Below are positions 1 through 11,600 of a stretch of DNA of 64,000 nt, piece by piece. Source of the DNA: Branchiostoma floridae (taxonomy: Eukaryota > Chordata > Leptocardii > Amphioxiformes > Branchiostomatidae). The notes under the pieces are model-generated. The model worked only from the letters and a program-made list of their open reading frames with translations. It searched no databases and had not been told where the DNA came from. The position numbers and the translations under genes are program-made. How positions within the stretch are numbered: position 1 is the stretch's first letter; every line of letters begins with the position of its first letter. The stretch spans positions 11,425,273 to 11,489,272 of the forward strand of contig NC_049989.1 in NCBI RefSeq assembly GCF_000003815.2, written 5' to 3'.

Positions 1-360
1 GAAATTTGTCTCACATCTCAACATTTTCTCATACATACTAAATAGTAAATATTACACTCTATTACTGGTATATGGTTGCTGTGTGACAAAACACATTGAA
101 TTTTATTTGTTTTGCAATTGGTTTTTGGCATAAGAAATCTCGTAGTCGACAATTTAAAAGATACCTTTATTTGGTACGATGTTAAACATTCTTCCAACAC
201 AAAGGTATACATGGATCAAATATCCTTGGACGGCCACTGTCGCCTTCTTCAGGATCAAAAAGGTAACAGTGGTTGTTGGAAATTATAACTGTTACCTTTC
301 TGTTCGAAGAAGTTTAGCATTGCAGTATGCTAGTAATTACTACATGTACTACTACTAAGG

Positions 361-637
361 CCCCATTTCCACTAGACGGCGATCACGCTGCGCTCTCACT
401 GCAACCTAAATAGGATATGTGTAACCTTCACTTTCAAACTGGGTATATCATACAAATCATACAGTAAATGTGACTAAGAAGACAACAACTGAGAAGACAA
501 CAAAACACAGAAAGTGTAAAAAGGCTGGTGTCTATACTGTCAAAACCCCAGTGTCTATACAATTCGTTGAGCAAATATGTCCAATTTGAGGTCATAGAGA
601 CAGCACAGTGAGAGCGCCGTCCAAGTGGAAGGGGGGT
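361..637. mobile_element. Short non-autonomous DNA transposon (MITE)
   Basis: The two ends are imperfect inverted repeats: CCATTTCCACTAGACGGCG on the left and its near complement CGCCGTCCAAGTGGAAGG on the right. The interior has no plausible coding frame. A clean target duplication was not found, so the superfamily is not assigned. Positions 1-360 to its left hold no feature I can support. Confidence 0.6.
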
Positions 638-760
638 ATAACACAGATGAGCTTCCATGATAATTGCATACAAAATGTAGTTTAGTTGCATTTCTGCAAA
701 ATCTCACCAAAGTGAGTTAAATTAGTTGATCTGACAGTGTCACATTTTCCATGATTTAAG

Positions 761-1990
761 GACACATCAACAAGAAGGAAATGGAGAAATACAGGTCGTA
801 CCTGTTTGCAACAAGGAAGACCATGCCTGGTGTGGTCGACCCCAGCATTTGGAGGTCACGGCCACAGACACAGATGGCAAGGTCCAAAAGCTCCAACAGG
901 TGAGTCAGTGAAAGGGAGTACAGTACTGCAAATACATGTACTTTTGCAGTGGTCTTATTTTGCAGTAAGAGAGAAAGGCTTTTTGCAGCATTATTAACTT
1001 GTGGTTGGAACAATTCTGTGGTCCAGTAGTAACACATTAGAAATATTTCCAGTGTCATGAATTTGAGGTTCCAAAAGGATTTCTAAAAGCCAAGGTCATG
1101 GGTAGACCCCTGAAGCGCTGGAAGGATCAAATTTAAAAAGACATTGGACTGAGTCTCAAGTGTGCGGAAATAAGTACTAAGGAACATGCGGCTTGGAGAG
1201 TACGGAGCAAGGGGCCAGTCCCTGGTCTAAGCACTTTGGCAGGAATTTGAGGTGGAGAGGTTGCTGCAAAAACAAAACCACTGCATAAGTTGCAAGATTT
1301 ACAGTTACTGTATCATGTAACAGTAATTTACTGTAAAGTAATCTTCTATTTGAACATTAATTCTGACATACAATGTAGATGCCTTGGGGAGTCAGACTAA
1401 AGTTGTCATAACCTACAGAGCCATTAAAAATTTTACAATTTAGTTTGCTGTATGAAGCTGTGAGCAATGGTGGAAAAAAATTTGTCACATCAAAGTTTTT
1501 TCTGAACTTTGCTAACAGCGATGCAGAGTTGTCCAGAAAGTCAGCTCCAGCCAGGAATGGCCATCCAAGGAGAAATTCAGGTAAAGTTACTCTTAATAAT
1601 TTTTTACATCTTTGGACTTGACTTTTCTTGACAGTTTTTTTTTAATTTCTTTGTTCTTACGGGTCACTATTGACATGTGTTTAAGTGATGTCAACAGAAC
1701 TGTTCAAAGGAAACAGAGTTGTCTTAACTTGTAGATGTTGATCATTCATCTTTGACAGCACAAAAAGAGAGTCCACCAAAGAGTTCCCCACCGGATGAGG
1801 ACCTCTCACAGTCTTTCAACTCCATCAAGCTGGAGCCAAAACCAAGAGATCAGAACAAAAAGGAGGAGCCAAAGTCAAAGTCATCACCCCAGAAAGAGGA
1901 GAAAACTCAGAGTGAAGAAGCCGAAGAAAAGGCAAAGGAAAAAGAAGAGGATGAGGTAGAGGAAGCTGATGAAGGTTCAGATGATGGAAG
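761..1990 (+). CDS. Partial gene, three internal exons, charged C-terminal region
   Basis: Three exons at 761-899, 1519-1580 and 1759-1990 each have AG acceptors and GT donors, and their phases join into one frame. The first contains KKEMEKYRSYLFATRKTMPG and a WRSRPQT motif; the second is short, basic and serine-rich; the third is a highly charged lysine/glutamate/serine stretch ending in an acidic run (DEVEEADEGSDDG). The last visible codon is split (AG), so the gene continues into or beyond the gap at 2070-2611. No domain is recognised. It converges on VPS29. In human the gene convergent with VPS29 is FAM216A, so that is a positional candidate only; I cannot confirm it from residues. It is also possible that the third exon belongs to another charged, disordered protein. 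Confidence 0.6.
1075..1265 (+). mobile_element. LINE 3' end fragment (degenerate reverse transcriptase C-terminus)
   Basis: Reading forward gives RPLKRWKDQI, then after a stop a stretch ending AAWR and a terminal arginine/glycine-rich tail. This is the usual look of the last ~50 residues of a CR1/RTE/jockey-type LINE reverse transcriptase ORF, where R-P-x-K-R-W-x-D-Q and D-R-x-x-W-R type motifs recur. It carries stops and lies in an intron of the gene at 761-1990. The LINE clade is not resolved. Confidence 0.5.
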
Positions 1991-2069
1991 GTACTAAGTG
2001 TCCCACAGAATGCACCTGTGCATGTACACGTCTCAGCATGGTTATCTAATACCCTCGTCACATGTAGCG

Positions 2070-2611
2070 NNNNNNNNNNNNNNNNNNNNNNNNNNNNNNN
2101 NNNNNNNNNNNNNNNNNNNNNNNNNNNNNNNNNNNNNNNNNNNNNNNNNNNNNNNNNNNNNNNNNNNNNNNNNNNNNNNNNNNNNNNNNNNNNNNNNNNN
2201 NNNNNNNNNNNNNNNNNNNNNNNNNNNNNNNNNNNNNNNNNNNNNNNNNNNNNNNNNNNNNNNNNNNNNNNNNNNNNNNNNNNNNNNNNNNNNNNNNNNN
2301 NNNNNNNNNNNNNNNNNNNNNNNNNNNNNNNNNNNNNNNNNNNNNNNNNNNNNNNNNNNNNNNNNNNNNNNNNNNNNNNNNNNNNNNNNNNNNNNNNNNN
2401 NNNNNNNNNNNNNNNNNNNNNNNNNNNNNNNNNNNNNNNNNNNNNNNNNNNNNNNNNNNNNNNNNNNNNNNNNNNNNNNNNNNNNNNNNNNNNNNNNNNN
2501 NNNNNNNNNNNNNNNNNNNNNNNNNNNNNNNNNNNNNNNNNNNNNNNNNNNNNNNNNNNNNNNNNNNNNNNNNNNNNNNNNNNNNNNNNNNNNNNNNNNN
2601 NNNNNNNNNNN
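2070..2611. other. Assembly gap (N)
   Basis: A run of 542 N. The next exon(s) of the gene at 761-1990 probably fall here, because its last visible exon ends on a split codon. Confidence 0.99.
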
Positions 2612-3272
2612 TAGTAAACATGTAAGCAGTTATCGGCTGTCAATACTAGTACTTATTAATATCTAAATACTTAATTTTTTCTGTCCACTTACAACAATGA
2701 TCACAAAATTCAATATTTTGCATGATAATATATATGAATACTGTGCAGACTACACACAATATCACTTAAGGAGATTACAATGAAAAACTGATTACCTATT
2801 CAAAGTACAGAACGTTTTAGCTTTCTATAGTACCTCGAAAAAGTACAGTCACTGTGGTAACTTTAACAAAATGCTTTGTTTGCCACTTAGCCCTGAAAAA
2901 AATCCTATGAGCTGCTAATATGACATCCACCCCTGAGGCGTCGCCAAAAATGGAATATGTCTCAGTGTGCTAAACTTGAACTAACCATATCAGTTATTTC
3001 CTTCACAGTCAGGATCACAGACAATATATAACATATGAATTCAATAATACATTGATGCCAGGCTTGTCATGCCCTGTCCATCATAACTTTAGATGGGTCA
3101 AGATTAATCTAGCCAATAAAACTGTGTGTTCAATCACATCCCTGTAATCATCAATTGATTGGACAATCCATTAAATGATTGACAACACAGGTACTTACTG
3201 AGGATACATTCTTTACAATTATACAAATACGAAGAGGGTGAGAAAGACAGGAAAAGTGTGCTAGGAGAGGTG
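2612..3272. other. Intergenic stretch downstream of VPS29
   Basis: AT-rich DNA between the gap and the VPS29 stop codon. No open frame, RNA gene or clear repeat was seen. It must hold the VPS29 3' UTR and perhaps the 3' end of the convergent gene. Confidence 0.5.
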
Positions 3273-6200
3273 CTACTTCTTGTACTCGATACGCTCCACC
3301 TTTACATCGTCCCCAATCAGCTGGTACACGTACGTCACCACTGTGGTGGCCTGGATGTCCATCAGTACAAACGATGGTGTTACACCACTACAGGGGAGAA
3401 AAAAACAGCTGTCAAAAAAACTACATGTACAAGTAGGTTGGGGCCTGGATGTCCATCAGTACAAACAATAGTGTTACACCACTACAGGGAAGAGTAGAAA
3501 ACAGTTGTTAGAACAAACTACATGTACAAGTAGGATGTCCATCAGTACAAACGATGGTGTTACACCACTACAGGGAAGAGTAGAAAACAGTTGTCAGAAT
3601 AAACTACATGTACAAGTAGGTTGGGCCTGGATGTCCATCAGTACAAACAATAGTGTTACACCACTACAGGGAAGAGTAGAAAACAGTTGTTAGAACAAAC
3701 TACATGTACAAGTACACATGTAGGTTGGGACTGGATGTCCATCAGTACAAACGATGGTGTTACACCACTACAGGGAAGAGGAGAAAACAATTGTCAGAAC
3801 AAACTACATGTACAAGTAGGATGTCCATCAGTACAAACAATAGTGTTACACCACTACAGGGAAGAGTAGAAAACAGTTGTTAGAACAAACTACATGTACA
3901 AGTACACATGTAGGTTGGGACTGGATGTCCATCAGTACAAACGATGGTGTTACACCACTACAGGGAAGAGGAGAAAACAATTGTCAGAACAAACTACATG
4001 TACAAGTAGGATGTCCATCAGTACAAACGATGGCGTTAAGCCCCATTTACAAATCAAGAATTTAGCTCGGCCGAGTTGTTGGCGAGCTCCAAATGGACAT
4101 TTTCGGCCGGAGTATGACCGGCGTTTTGGTGATTATGCGGACCTCGACCGATTTTTAGCAGCTCGGCCGGCGTTTGCGGGGCAGTTCGGCCTGCGCTTAA
4201 TTTCAGCGAGGCCTCGGCGGGTCAATGGGTTGCCTGTAGCTCGACCGGAGCTTGTCCGAGCAATGGCCAAGACTTGGCCATTACTCGGGCGGCAACCCGA
4301 CGGTTTTTGAATCTCTCTTTATCGGTCGGAGTTTGCCCGAACTCTTCTGCCTCGCGCCAGACTCGTTCTGGCTTCCTGCAATAACCGGACGATATTCCGT
4401 CCGACTTTTAACAAGTTTGGCGTGCTTTGGGAGAGCGTTGTGTTGGTGTCGCTGGGAGCTCGGAAGGACTTCGTCAGAATTTTGACTGTCACCTAATCAA
4501 TTTGACACCAGTGTTGAACATGTGCCTTTGTTTTGGGCTTTTGTCTTTAGTAAACAGTTTGTTCCGAAAAATAAGATAAATAAAGACTACTGTATGAACT
4601 TAAGAAAGCTGCGTACCTTTTATAATGTAAGGCAATTGGACACGAAAACAGTACTTCATATTTATTTTTTGCTGTAGGTTTGAATGTGTGAGATCATATA
4701 TTCTTCATTTCTGAAGGCTTCCAGTCTGAAACTCGGACGGCCTTTGCCGGCCTTCGCTCGAGGTTCGCCAAAGGTTCGCCCGAAGTTCGCCCGATTTCAG
4801 CTTTGTCCAAATTATTGTATTATGTTGAATAAGACTGGTCTGTTCACTTTGTGGCTCTTGTGGTAGTTTTTGGATTGGTGTATCACAACATTCCTGTTGA
4901 TATTATTGTTTTCAGTGTGCTCGTCCACTCCACTCATGCTCTACATATATCCCGCAACTCAGAAATTAGATTTGACACAAATATTAGCTTTTTACAAGGT
5001 TAGTCAGTTCTGACTTCGTCCATGTTTAAGACATAGTACAATATCATTAACAAATTATAATCAGTTGTCTTGGACGGACGTCGGACGGGCTCCGTTCATT
5101 TGTAAAGGGGGCAGATTTTCAGCGAAAAATACAGCCGATACTCGGGCGATGTTGACATTCGGCGAGCTCTGACCGAGCTGCAAATTCGGCCGGCGTCCGC
5201 ATGAATTGTAAAGCCGGCTTTACACCACTACAGGGAAGAGTAGAAAACAATTATCAGAACAAACTACATGTACAAGTAGGATGTCCATCAGTACAAAAAC
5301 GATGGTGTTACACCACTACAGGGAAGAGTAGAAACCAATTGTCAGAACAAACTACATGTACAAGTAAGTTGTCCATCAGTACAAAAACGATGGTGTTACA
5401 CCACTACAGGGATGAGGAGAAACCAGCTGTCAAAACAAACTACTGTACATGTACAAGTAGGTTGGATGTCCATCAGTACAAACAATGGCGTTAAAAAAAT
5501 TAAAGCTGAAAACAGCCTTGATGTAGTTCAATTTATTTCAGCCTATGGGAAATTGTGAAGTTCAAAATGTGTACTGAATTCTAAAATTGTAGCAAACTGG
5601 CAATCAAAATAAATCAATTATAAATTCATATAGTCCAATACCCATGAAAACAAATATGATTCTAGTATGTTGTATATGCTTAGGTTGCTATTTATTAAAA
5701 CTAACCTAATTCAGCGAGTGTAACAGGCTGCAATGTTGTTTCAGCATATCTATGTATTTATGTATACTGGTATGTATGAATAAAAGGACTAGGTAGGTAC
5801 GCAGGTAGGTATGAATAAAAAAAAATCACTAGTACTTGCAAGGAAGGTGAAATCTGCTCCACAAGCAACAATGAGCTTTTCTGGACAAAGGCTGATTATA
5901 ACGCCATAAATGAGGAGTCTTGTTATTTGTATCATACTAAAGAAGTGTTCAGTAACAATGCCATACCTGTCTAGTGCATTGTATGCTCCTGTTGCTGTTC
6001 CTGGGTTGATGTAAAACTTGTTTTCATGTTCAAAAGCCTCAAACTTGTGGGTGTGTCCAGATATCAAGATGTCCACATCCAGCTGTCTCTGTACCATGGC
6101 TAAACTCTCAATGTCACCCCACGGAACAACCTGTTGTAGACAATTCATTATGTATACGAGTTTGGGAAAAAGCGAAATTCTTCTGGGACGTATGGGCCAT

Positions 6201-8437
6201 CATGTTGACTCACAAGTCAGTAAATAACTGTCACAGAAACCTATTTGTAGCCTCGCCAACTGCCTATACTGGGCTCGAAATATTTTTTTCTGCATACCTG
6301 CACTGGTGGCATTGAAAATTACCTGCGCCACACAAACTTTACCTGCACCAATCTGAATTTAGGAAGTATGGATCATACTGAAATTGTTTAGGGACCATTA
6401 TTTTATACTTTATAGGTGGTAGCAGTCAATGCAGCTAATAACAATCTACATGCACCTACACCATAGGATATTTCACTATAAAACCTAGAAATGGACCTGT
6501 GCAGGTTAGGTGCAGGTAGACACCAGAAATACCTGCACAGGTCCAATTTTACCAGCATTAACCTGCATATGCAGGTGATATTTCGAGCCCTGCTATACAA
6601 TATACCTTGAGGAGGCTCTGCTAAACTGGGCTGAGATTACCACTTTTGTGGGCGTGGCCTCTAACCAGCTGTCAGTCAGACTCTGAGATTCAGCCTCACC
6701 AAAAGAAAACATTTAGGCAGTAATCTGATTGGCTGACAGTAGTTGGAGGCTACGCACACTAAAGTGGAAATCTCTGCCTATTTAAGCAGAGCCTCAGCAA
6801 GGTATATTGTATACTAGTAGGCCACTGGCAAGTATCTGCATAGGAAAATGTTGAAACCAAGCATGATATTGATAAAGAGCTACCAACATACAACACAACA
6901 CCAAAGATGCAGCAGGATACTACAAACAATACATAACTAAGAGAGGACCAGCACTACTAATAATGTTTAAAAGAGTTTTGGGGGGTACCTGATGCCCATG
7001 GCAAAGTCCTATCTTGAACTGTCCAACTGTGACGACCTTCTGTTCCGGATAACTTAGGTTCTGAAACAATGATAAAGGGAAAAAAATCATAGTAAACACT
7101 GCTGAAAAGAATACTTGGAATAGTGCATTTGTGAAGGCTAGATATCCAGGCAAACAATATTCAAATATAATTCAATGTTTACAACTGGATAAAAATGGAG
7201 ATTTACTTTCGAATGTTTTGACTGACATCCATCACTCATCTTCTAGCGACGCTGAAGAAGAGTGATGGTGTCACTTGAAACATCTGGAAGTAAATTTCGA
7301 TTTTTATCCAGCTGTAGAGATTGAATTGTATTTAAACTTGGAAAAGTGTTGTTACTAGGGAAAAAAGAACGCCTTGTTTCTTAGTTGCTAAACCTTCCAT
7401 TTGGAAATCCACAAGTTTGACAATAGCCTTTTTAGATGCCATAGTCGGTTCAGTTAAAGTACAGACACTAATATTTGAACATTACCTCATCAAAGTCCCC
7501 TTTAACAACATGGACATCACTGGCCAATGTTTTCAGGTAGTCGAAGGACTCCTTTGTGCAGAGGTTGCCCGTACAGAGGATGTGTTGGATCTTTCCTGGG
7601 ACCAGCAGTTTCTTAAACTTGGCCGGCATTCCATTGGACCGGTAAGGAATGTGTAAGTCTCCTAGTACAAGAACCAACTGGAAAAGGAAACAGGTTGCGA
7701 TCAGATTTCTGTTTGCATCTACCCAGTAGACTTCTTATAATGTCTGCACTGGCCACAACGCAGAATAGAAGAGGAAACAACAACATACCAAACCTATATT
7801 TCTCAACTACTGTGTCTTTTGCCATCTGCATATTATATTTCTACAGCACAATGCAATTACCTTCAATATTGGGATGAACACTTTTCCTCTATTTGTGAAA
7901 ACATATTTCTTCCCTTTATGTTCCACTTGTCTGACAATATAAACTGTAAACCAGACGACTATGTAATTGTTTAGATTCATAATTTCACATTTCCACTTGA
8001 AAAATATCTGTCTTCTTCTTTCTTTTGAGGCCACCGACTTCATTTATAACGTTACTTGACTTGAAGTGAAGATTCTGTAGCCTACATTCTGTAGTCTTAT
8101 GTCACACTACACAGTCACAGTCTGACAGCAACCCTATGTATAGCTATCCGTACGACGCACTAGCTGTGCCATTACTTAGTGGAATACATTAGTGACAATC
8201 TAGTGTGTTCAGTGCGAGTCATATGACTTCCTTCCTGTTTCTCTGCGCTCGTGCCCCTCCCCTTAGCAAATGAATAGGCCCTAATATCTCACATTACAGA
8301 AAGTTCTTCCAATTTCTGCATCTCTCCATGAAGAAGATTTATTCTCTATACATTCTAGAACCAATATACAGACAATAAAATCCACGACATTTGCGAATAA
8401 TAGGTAATTTCGCCAAACATTTGCCACAACTCACCAT
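3273..8437 (-). CDS. VPS29: Vacuolar protein sorting-associated protein 29 (retromer subunit)
   Basis: VPS29 is a subunit of the retromer complex on endosomes, where it binds VPS35 and supports endosome-to-Golgi and endosome-to-plasma-membrane recycling. Five exons on the minus strand: 8435-8437 (only the ATG, followed by a GTGAG donor), 7486-7677, 6989-7060, 5967-6130 and 3273-3387. They join in frame to 546 nt, 181 residues, against 182 in human. The metallophosphoesterase-type fold motifs are visible: GDLHIP (residues 7-12), CTGNLC near 41, GDFDE (61-65), GHQV near 88 and [21 protein letters not shown] near 113. The tail ends VERIEYKK. A start codon alone in exon 1 matches the vertebrate gene. 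The intron before the last exon contains a tandem array of partial copies of that exon. The gene shares a promoter with RAD9. Confidence 0.97.
3340..5500 (-). repeat. Tandem array of partial VPS29 terminal-exon copies with splice acceptors
   Basis: Units of about 86-104 bp repeat GATGTCCATCAGTACAAA near 3355 (the true exon), 3449, 3535, 3631, 3735, 3821, 3925, 4011, 5280, 5366 and 5467, with a part unit at 5222. Read on the minus strand, most units contain CCCTGTAG followed by codons for [12 protein letters not shown], that is the 3' splice site plus the first third of VPS29 exon 5. Units alternate between two subtypes, with ACGATGGTG or ACAATAGTG on the + strand. Two units near 5300 and 5385 have a 2-base insertion that would shift the frame to a stop. 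The last unit near 5467 has lost the acceptor. Confidence 0.95.
4039..5219. mobile_element. PIF/Harbinger-like non-autonomous element inserted in the VPS29 array
   Basis: A 1181-bp GC-richer block splits the tandem array. The ends are AGCCCCATTTACAAATCA and, reverse-complemented, AGCCGGCTTTACAATTCA, an imperfect inverted repeat. TTA flanks both sides (4036-4038 and 5220-5222). Removing the block with one TTA restores the normal repeat sequence GCGTTACACCACTAC. A TTA duplication is typical of PIF/Harbinger. No transposase frame is seen. Confidence 0.8.
5501..5966. other. VPS29 intron 4, unique part
   Basis: AT-rich intron sequence between the array and VPS29 exon 4. A short GTA-rich run (GTAGGTACGCAGGTAGGTA) lies near 5793. 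Nothing else is supported. Confidence 0.5.
6269..6592 (+). mobile_element. MITE, CAGGGCTCGAAAT family, copy 1
   Basis: The ends are CTGGGCTCGAAATA and its complement TATTTCGAGCCCTG, flanked by a 5-bp direct duplication CTATA (6264-6268 and 6593-6597). The inside is built of many ACCTGCAC / GTGCAGGT motifs in both orientations around a conserved core with ATCATACT and ATACTTTATAG. It sits in VPS29 intron 3. Confidence 0.85.
6596..6830. mobile_element. Foldback MITE
   Basis: The left arm (ACAATATACCTTG, AGGCTCTGCT, then GGGCGTGGCCTC) recurs as an imperfect reverse complement at 6733-6828 (GAGGCTACGCACAC, AGCAGAGCCTCAGC, AAGGTATATTGT). The element abuts copy 1 of the CAGGGCTCGAAAT family. There is no coding frame. 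Confidence 0.65.
7165..7340. mobile_element. Foldback repeat in VPS29 intron 2
   Basis: Two arms of roughly 80 bp are inverted: ACTGGATAAAAATGGAGATT, then CATCCATCACTCATCTTCTAG, opposite GAAGAAGAGTGATGGTGTCA and AAATCGATTT-like sequence ending CCAGCTGTAGA. The loop contains GCGACGCTGAAGAAG. Other repeat classes share the CTGAAGAAG..GATG signature, so the family is not assigned. Confidence 0.55.
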
Positions 8438-8674
8438 TTTGGCAGGATCTGTTCTCGATACGCTTACACGCATGCGGAGGTCAAAGTGCAATATTTTATA
8501 AAACCTCGATTTCTATTGGTCAGAATTTTATCAAAGTAACCAATGGCGAAAAGGTTAATGGAACACATTTGGAGAGTGAAAAAAAATGGCGCCGAACTCA
8601 AATTTTGGAGCTTATGGTCGAGACTGATTTCTTGAGATGTTTCTTCGCTTCTTCAGACCCAGTGTGCAGTAAAA
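8438..8674. promoter_or_regulatory. Bidirectional VPS29/RAD9 promoter
   Basis: Only 237 bp separate the VPS29 ATG (minus) and the RAD9 ATG (plus). The interval has CCAAT boxes in both orientations (TATTGGTC near 8515 and AACCAATGG near 8540), an NRF1-like half palindrome CGCATGCGG near 8469, and ATGGCGCC near 8586 that resembles YY1/E2F sites. No TATA box is seen. This is a typical layout for a shared housekeeping promoter. The site names are by resemblance to consensus only. Confidence 0.75.
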
Positions 8675-11600
8675 ATGAAGTGCATCATTCCAGGAACTAA
8701 TATCAAAGGTAAATGTAGAGCTTCTGTTGTCTGAAAGTTTGTTTTTATGCTTATATCGTTTTTATCGAAAAGATGTTGCCTGTTTTGATGTTCCCGGACT
8801 TTTGAGTATCATGACAGATTTTCCCCAAGATTCCACTTATGCCTGGATAAGTGAATGATGACAATCGAAATAAACTTGTATTACTGAATACATGGTAAAT
8901 ATAGAAAATATACATGATCTTTGTCTAAAAGATGAGATGATATTTTCTGTATATAATGTTATAGAGATACTTCCCAAGTTGAGCTTATCTATGTCTATGG
9001 AATTTTACTGTGTACAGTGTTTGGCAAGGCGATCCATTCCTTATCAAAAATAGGAGAGGAGTTGTACTTGGAACCACTCGAACATGGGGTAAGTTAGTTA
9101 TTTTTGTTTCCAAATTTGCATACAATTACTAGTACTAGTCCATATTAATCCGGCTGATAACATAAGATCATCCGATTTGTATTGTATATTGCAAGCTGCA
9201 TTTCTGGACAGATTTATAAATAGTTCTAGTTCTTGCATTTGATTTCCAATACTGCTTGGCATTTGTTCGTCTTGATTTGACAGATGCCAGTTAGTATCAA
9301 ATTACAATTGGATGCTCTTTTAAAGGTATACATGATATAAACAATGTTTAATTCCATGTGCCAAGGAGCTTTTATCAGATAAAAGATATCTGATAAAAGA
9401 GCTATGTAAGCGTGCCACACAGCACGTTTCGACGGCGTCAAAAGTGCACAGGAAACACGCAATGACGGCAGTCCCAAGGTGCCATATTGGGTACCCACAA
9501 CGGCTGTTTCTTACGGTCTCAACATTGACAAAGGGCACAAACAGTGGACTATACTCGGTCACAAAATAGATTAACAATCATACTTTACGATCTTTTGGTT
9601 TCTATGAACGACAGAGCTTACGAAAATACCGAAGTTGCCAAGTTCGTACGGAGCGCCTGTCAGAACTTGCGAGCGCGGATCTTGAAGATCGTTCAACTAT
9701 CCCGTCCTGAAAATAAATAAAAACAGCACCAAAACTATAAACTTTTCCACTTCTTATAATCTTCAGATGTCATAGTTATGATTTGCTTCGCAGAATCTGC
9801 CAGTAAACCTGCGAAAAACCTGCAGGTACCGCCGATCTCGGCTCGGTGCTCGGCACGGAAAAATCCGCCGCCATGATGGATTTGTGGGACAGAAGCTAGC
9901 CTCTTATTGCGACACAAACGATACGGCGATACGGCGACACAGCGTGAGTTGTCTGCATACGCCAAGCTCAGGGTCTTTTTTGAGTCCGGAGATTTTGGGA
10001 CATAAAGCTTGAAGTGTCCGCAATTGATTATGCTTAGTAGTAGTATGTTTATGAATGACGTGTTTTCGCACAATAAAGTATTAAAAAGCATGCACGAGGA
10101 ACTCAAAACACGCCGTCGCCACGTGTCCCTCAGCACGTCAAGACGTGCTGAGCTGCACGCTGTGACTGAAGTTTGGTGAAAGTGTAGTGACTATGGACTT
10201 TCCTGTTACAGTTTTGAGGCATTAAAGTAAGGGCTCAAAATTGTCACAGCGCATTGCAGGCCGCATTTTCAATATAGTCACGGAACAAATCCATTAAATA
10301 CAGGTAAGTACTGTAGTTGTACAATAATGATATGATAATAATAGCCTTTATTGCACATTCATATGTTGTGCGACTACCGATCGTCGACCGTCCTCCAGTG
10401 CGGTGCTGCACACTGTGATGGCCGAGCTCTTTCAGGTACAGCATTTCGCTCTTATTTCTAGACACTAGTATTCCTCATTATTTCCATTTGACATTTGATT
10501 TGCGATGTTGTAGTAATTAGAACTTTATTTTCTTGTTGCTAGTTATGTTGCTAAAAGTACATTTTGAAATTTCTTTATCGTTTGTTATACTCTGCCGTTA
10601 TCATGCGCGGACCCGCACGCTTTAACGGCTGCACGGAAACTCACCGCAGCAGGTTGCAATCATATTTTTGAAATGATAAATTTCGTCCTTTGATTAGCGA
10701 CCAGAAAATGATAGAATTTTTTTTATTCTTGCTAGTCATTCTGTTGCTAAAAGACATTTTCAAGTTTTTAAAGAGTTTTTGATCGTTTGTTATATCATGC
10801 CGTTATCATGTGCGGACCCGCACGCTTTGACGCTTATACGGAAACTCAACGACAAAACGTTGTAATAATTACTATATATTTTTCATTGGTAAGTTTCGTC
10901 CTTTAATTAGCGATCATAGAATTATAGAAAATTTGTCCTATTGTTGCTTGTCATTATGTGCTAAAAGACANNNNNNNNNNNNNNNNNNNNNNNNNNNNNN
11001 NNNNNNNNNNNNNNNNNNNNNNNNNNNNNNNNNNNNNNNNNNNNNNNNNNNNNNNNNNNNNNNNNNNNNNNNNNNNNNNNNNNNNNNNNNNNNNNNNNNN
11101 NNNNNNNNNNNNNNNNNNNNNNNNNNNNNNNNNNNNNNNNNNNNNNNNNNNNNNNNNNNNNNNNNNNNNNNNNNNNNNNNNNNNNNNNNNNNNNNNNNNN
11201 NNNNNNNNNNNNNNNNNNNNNNNNNNNNNNNNNNNNNNNNNNNNNNNNNNNNNNNNNNNNNNNNNNNNNNNNNNNNNNNNNNNNNNNNNNNNNNNNNNNN
11301 NNNNNNNNNNNNNNNNNNNNNNNNNNNNNNNNNNNNNNNNNNNNNNNNNNNNNNNNNNNNNNNNNNNNNNNNNNNNNNNNNNNNNNNNNNNNNNNNNNNN
11401 NNNNNNNNNNNNNNNNNNNNNNNNNNNNNNNNNNNNNNNNNNNNNNNNNNNNNNNNNNNNNNNNNNNNNNNNNNNNNNNNNNNNNNNNNNNNNNNNNNNN
11501 NNNNNNNNNNNNNNNNNNNNNNNNNNNNNNNAGAAAAATTGTCTTATTGTTGCTTGTCATTATGTTGCTAAAAGACATTTTCAAGTTTCTTTAGAGTTTT

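Noticed and set aside
1825-2666. Frames spanning runs of N (also at 10933-11743 and 15212-16016 on the + strand)
   Set aside because: Their length comes from unread bases. Only the minus strand transposase frame across 15366-15787 has coding character on both sides.
3340-5500. CRISPR-like regular repeats
   Set aside because: Unit spacing is regular, but the spacers are themselves repeats and the unit derives from a VPS29 exon and intron in a eukaryotic genome.
9340-9365. CATGT on both flanks of the KDZ element as a target duplication
   Set aside because: It is offset on the left and shorter than the 8 bp expected for related elements, so it may be chance.
9735-10136. 133-codon minus strand frame, recurring at 19277-19537 on the + strand
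   Set aside because: It lies wholly in the terminal inverted repeats of the KDZ element, so the duplicate is explained by the inverted repeat. No promoter, splice sites or known domain.
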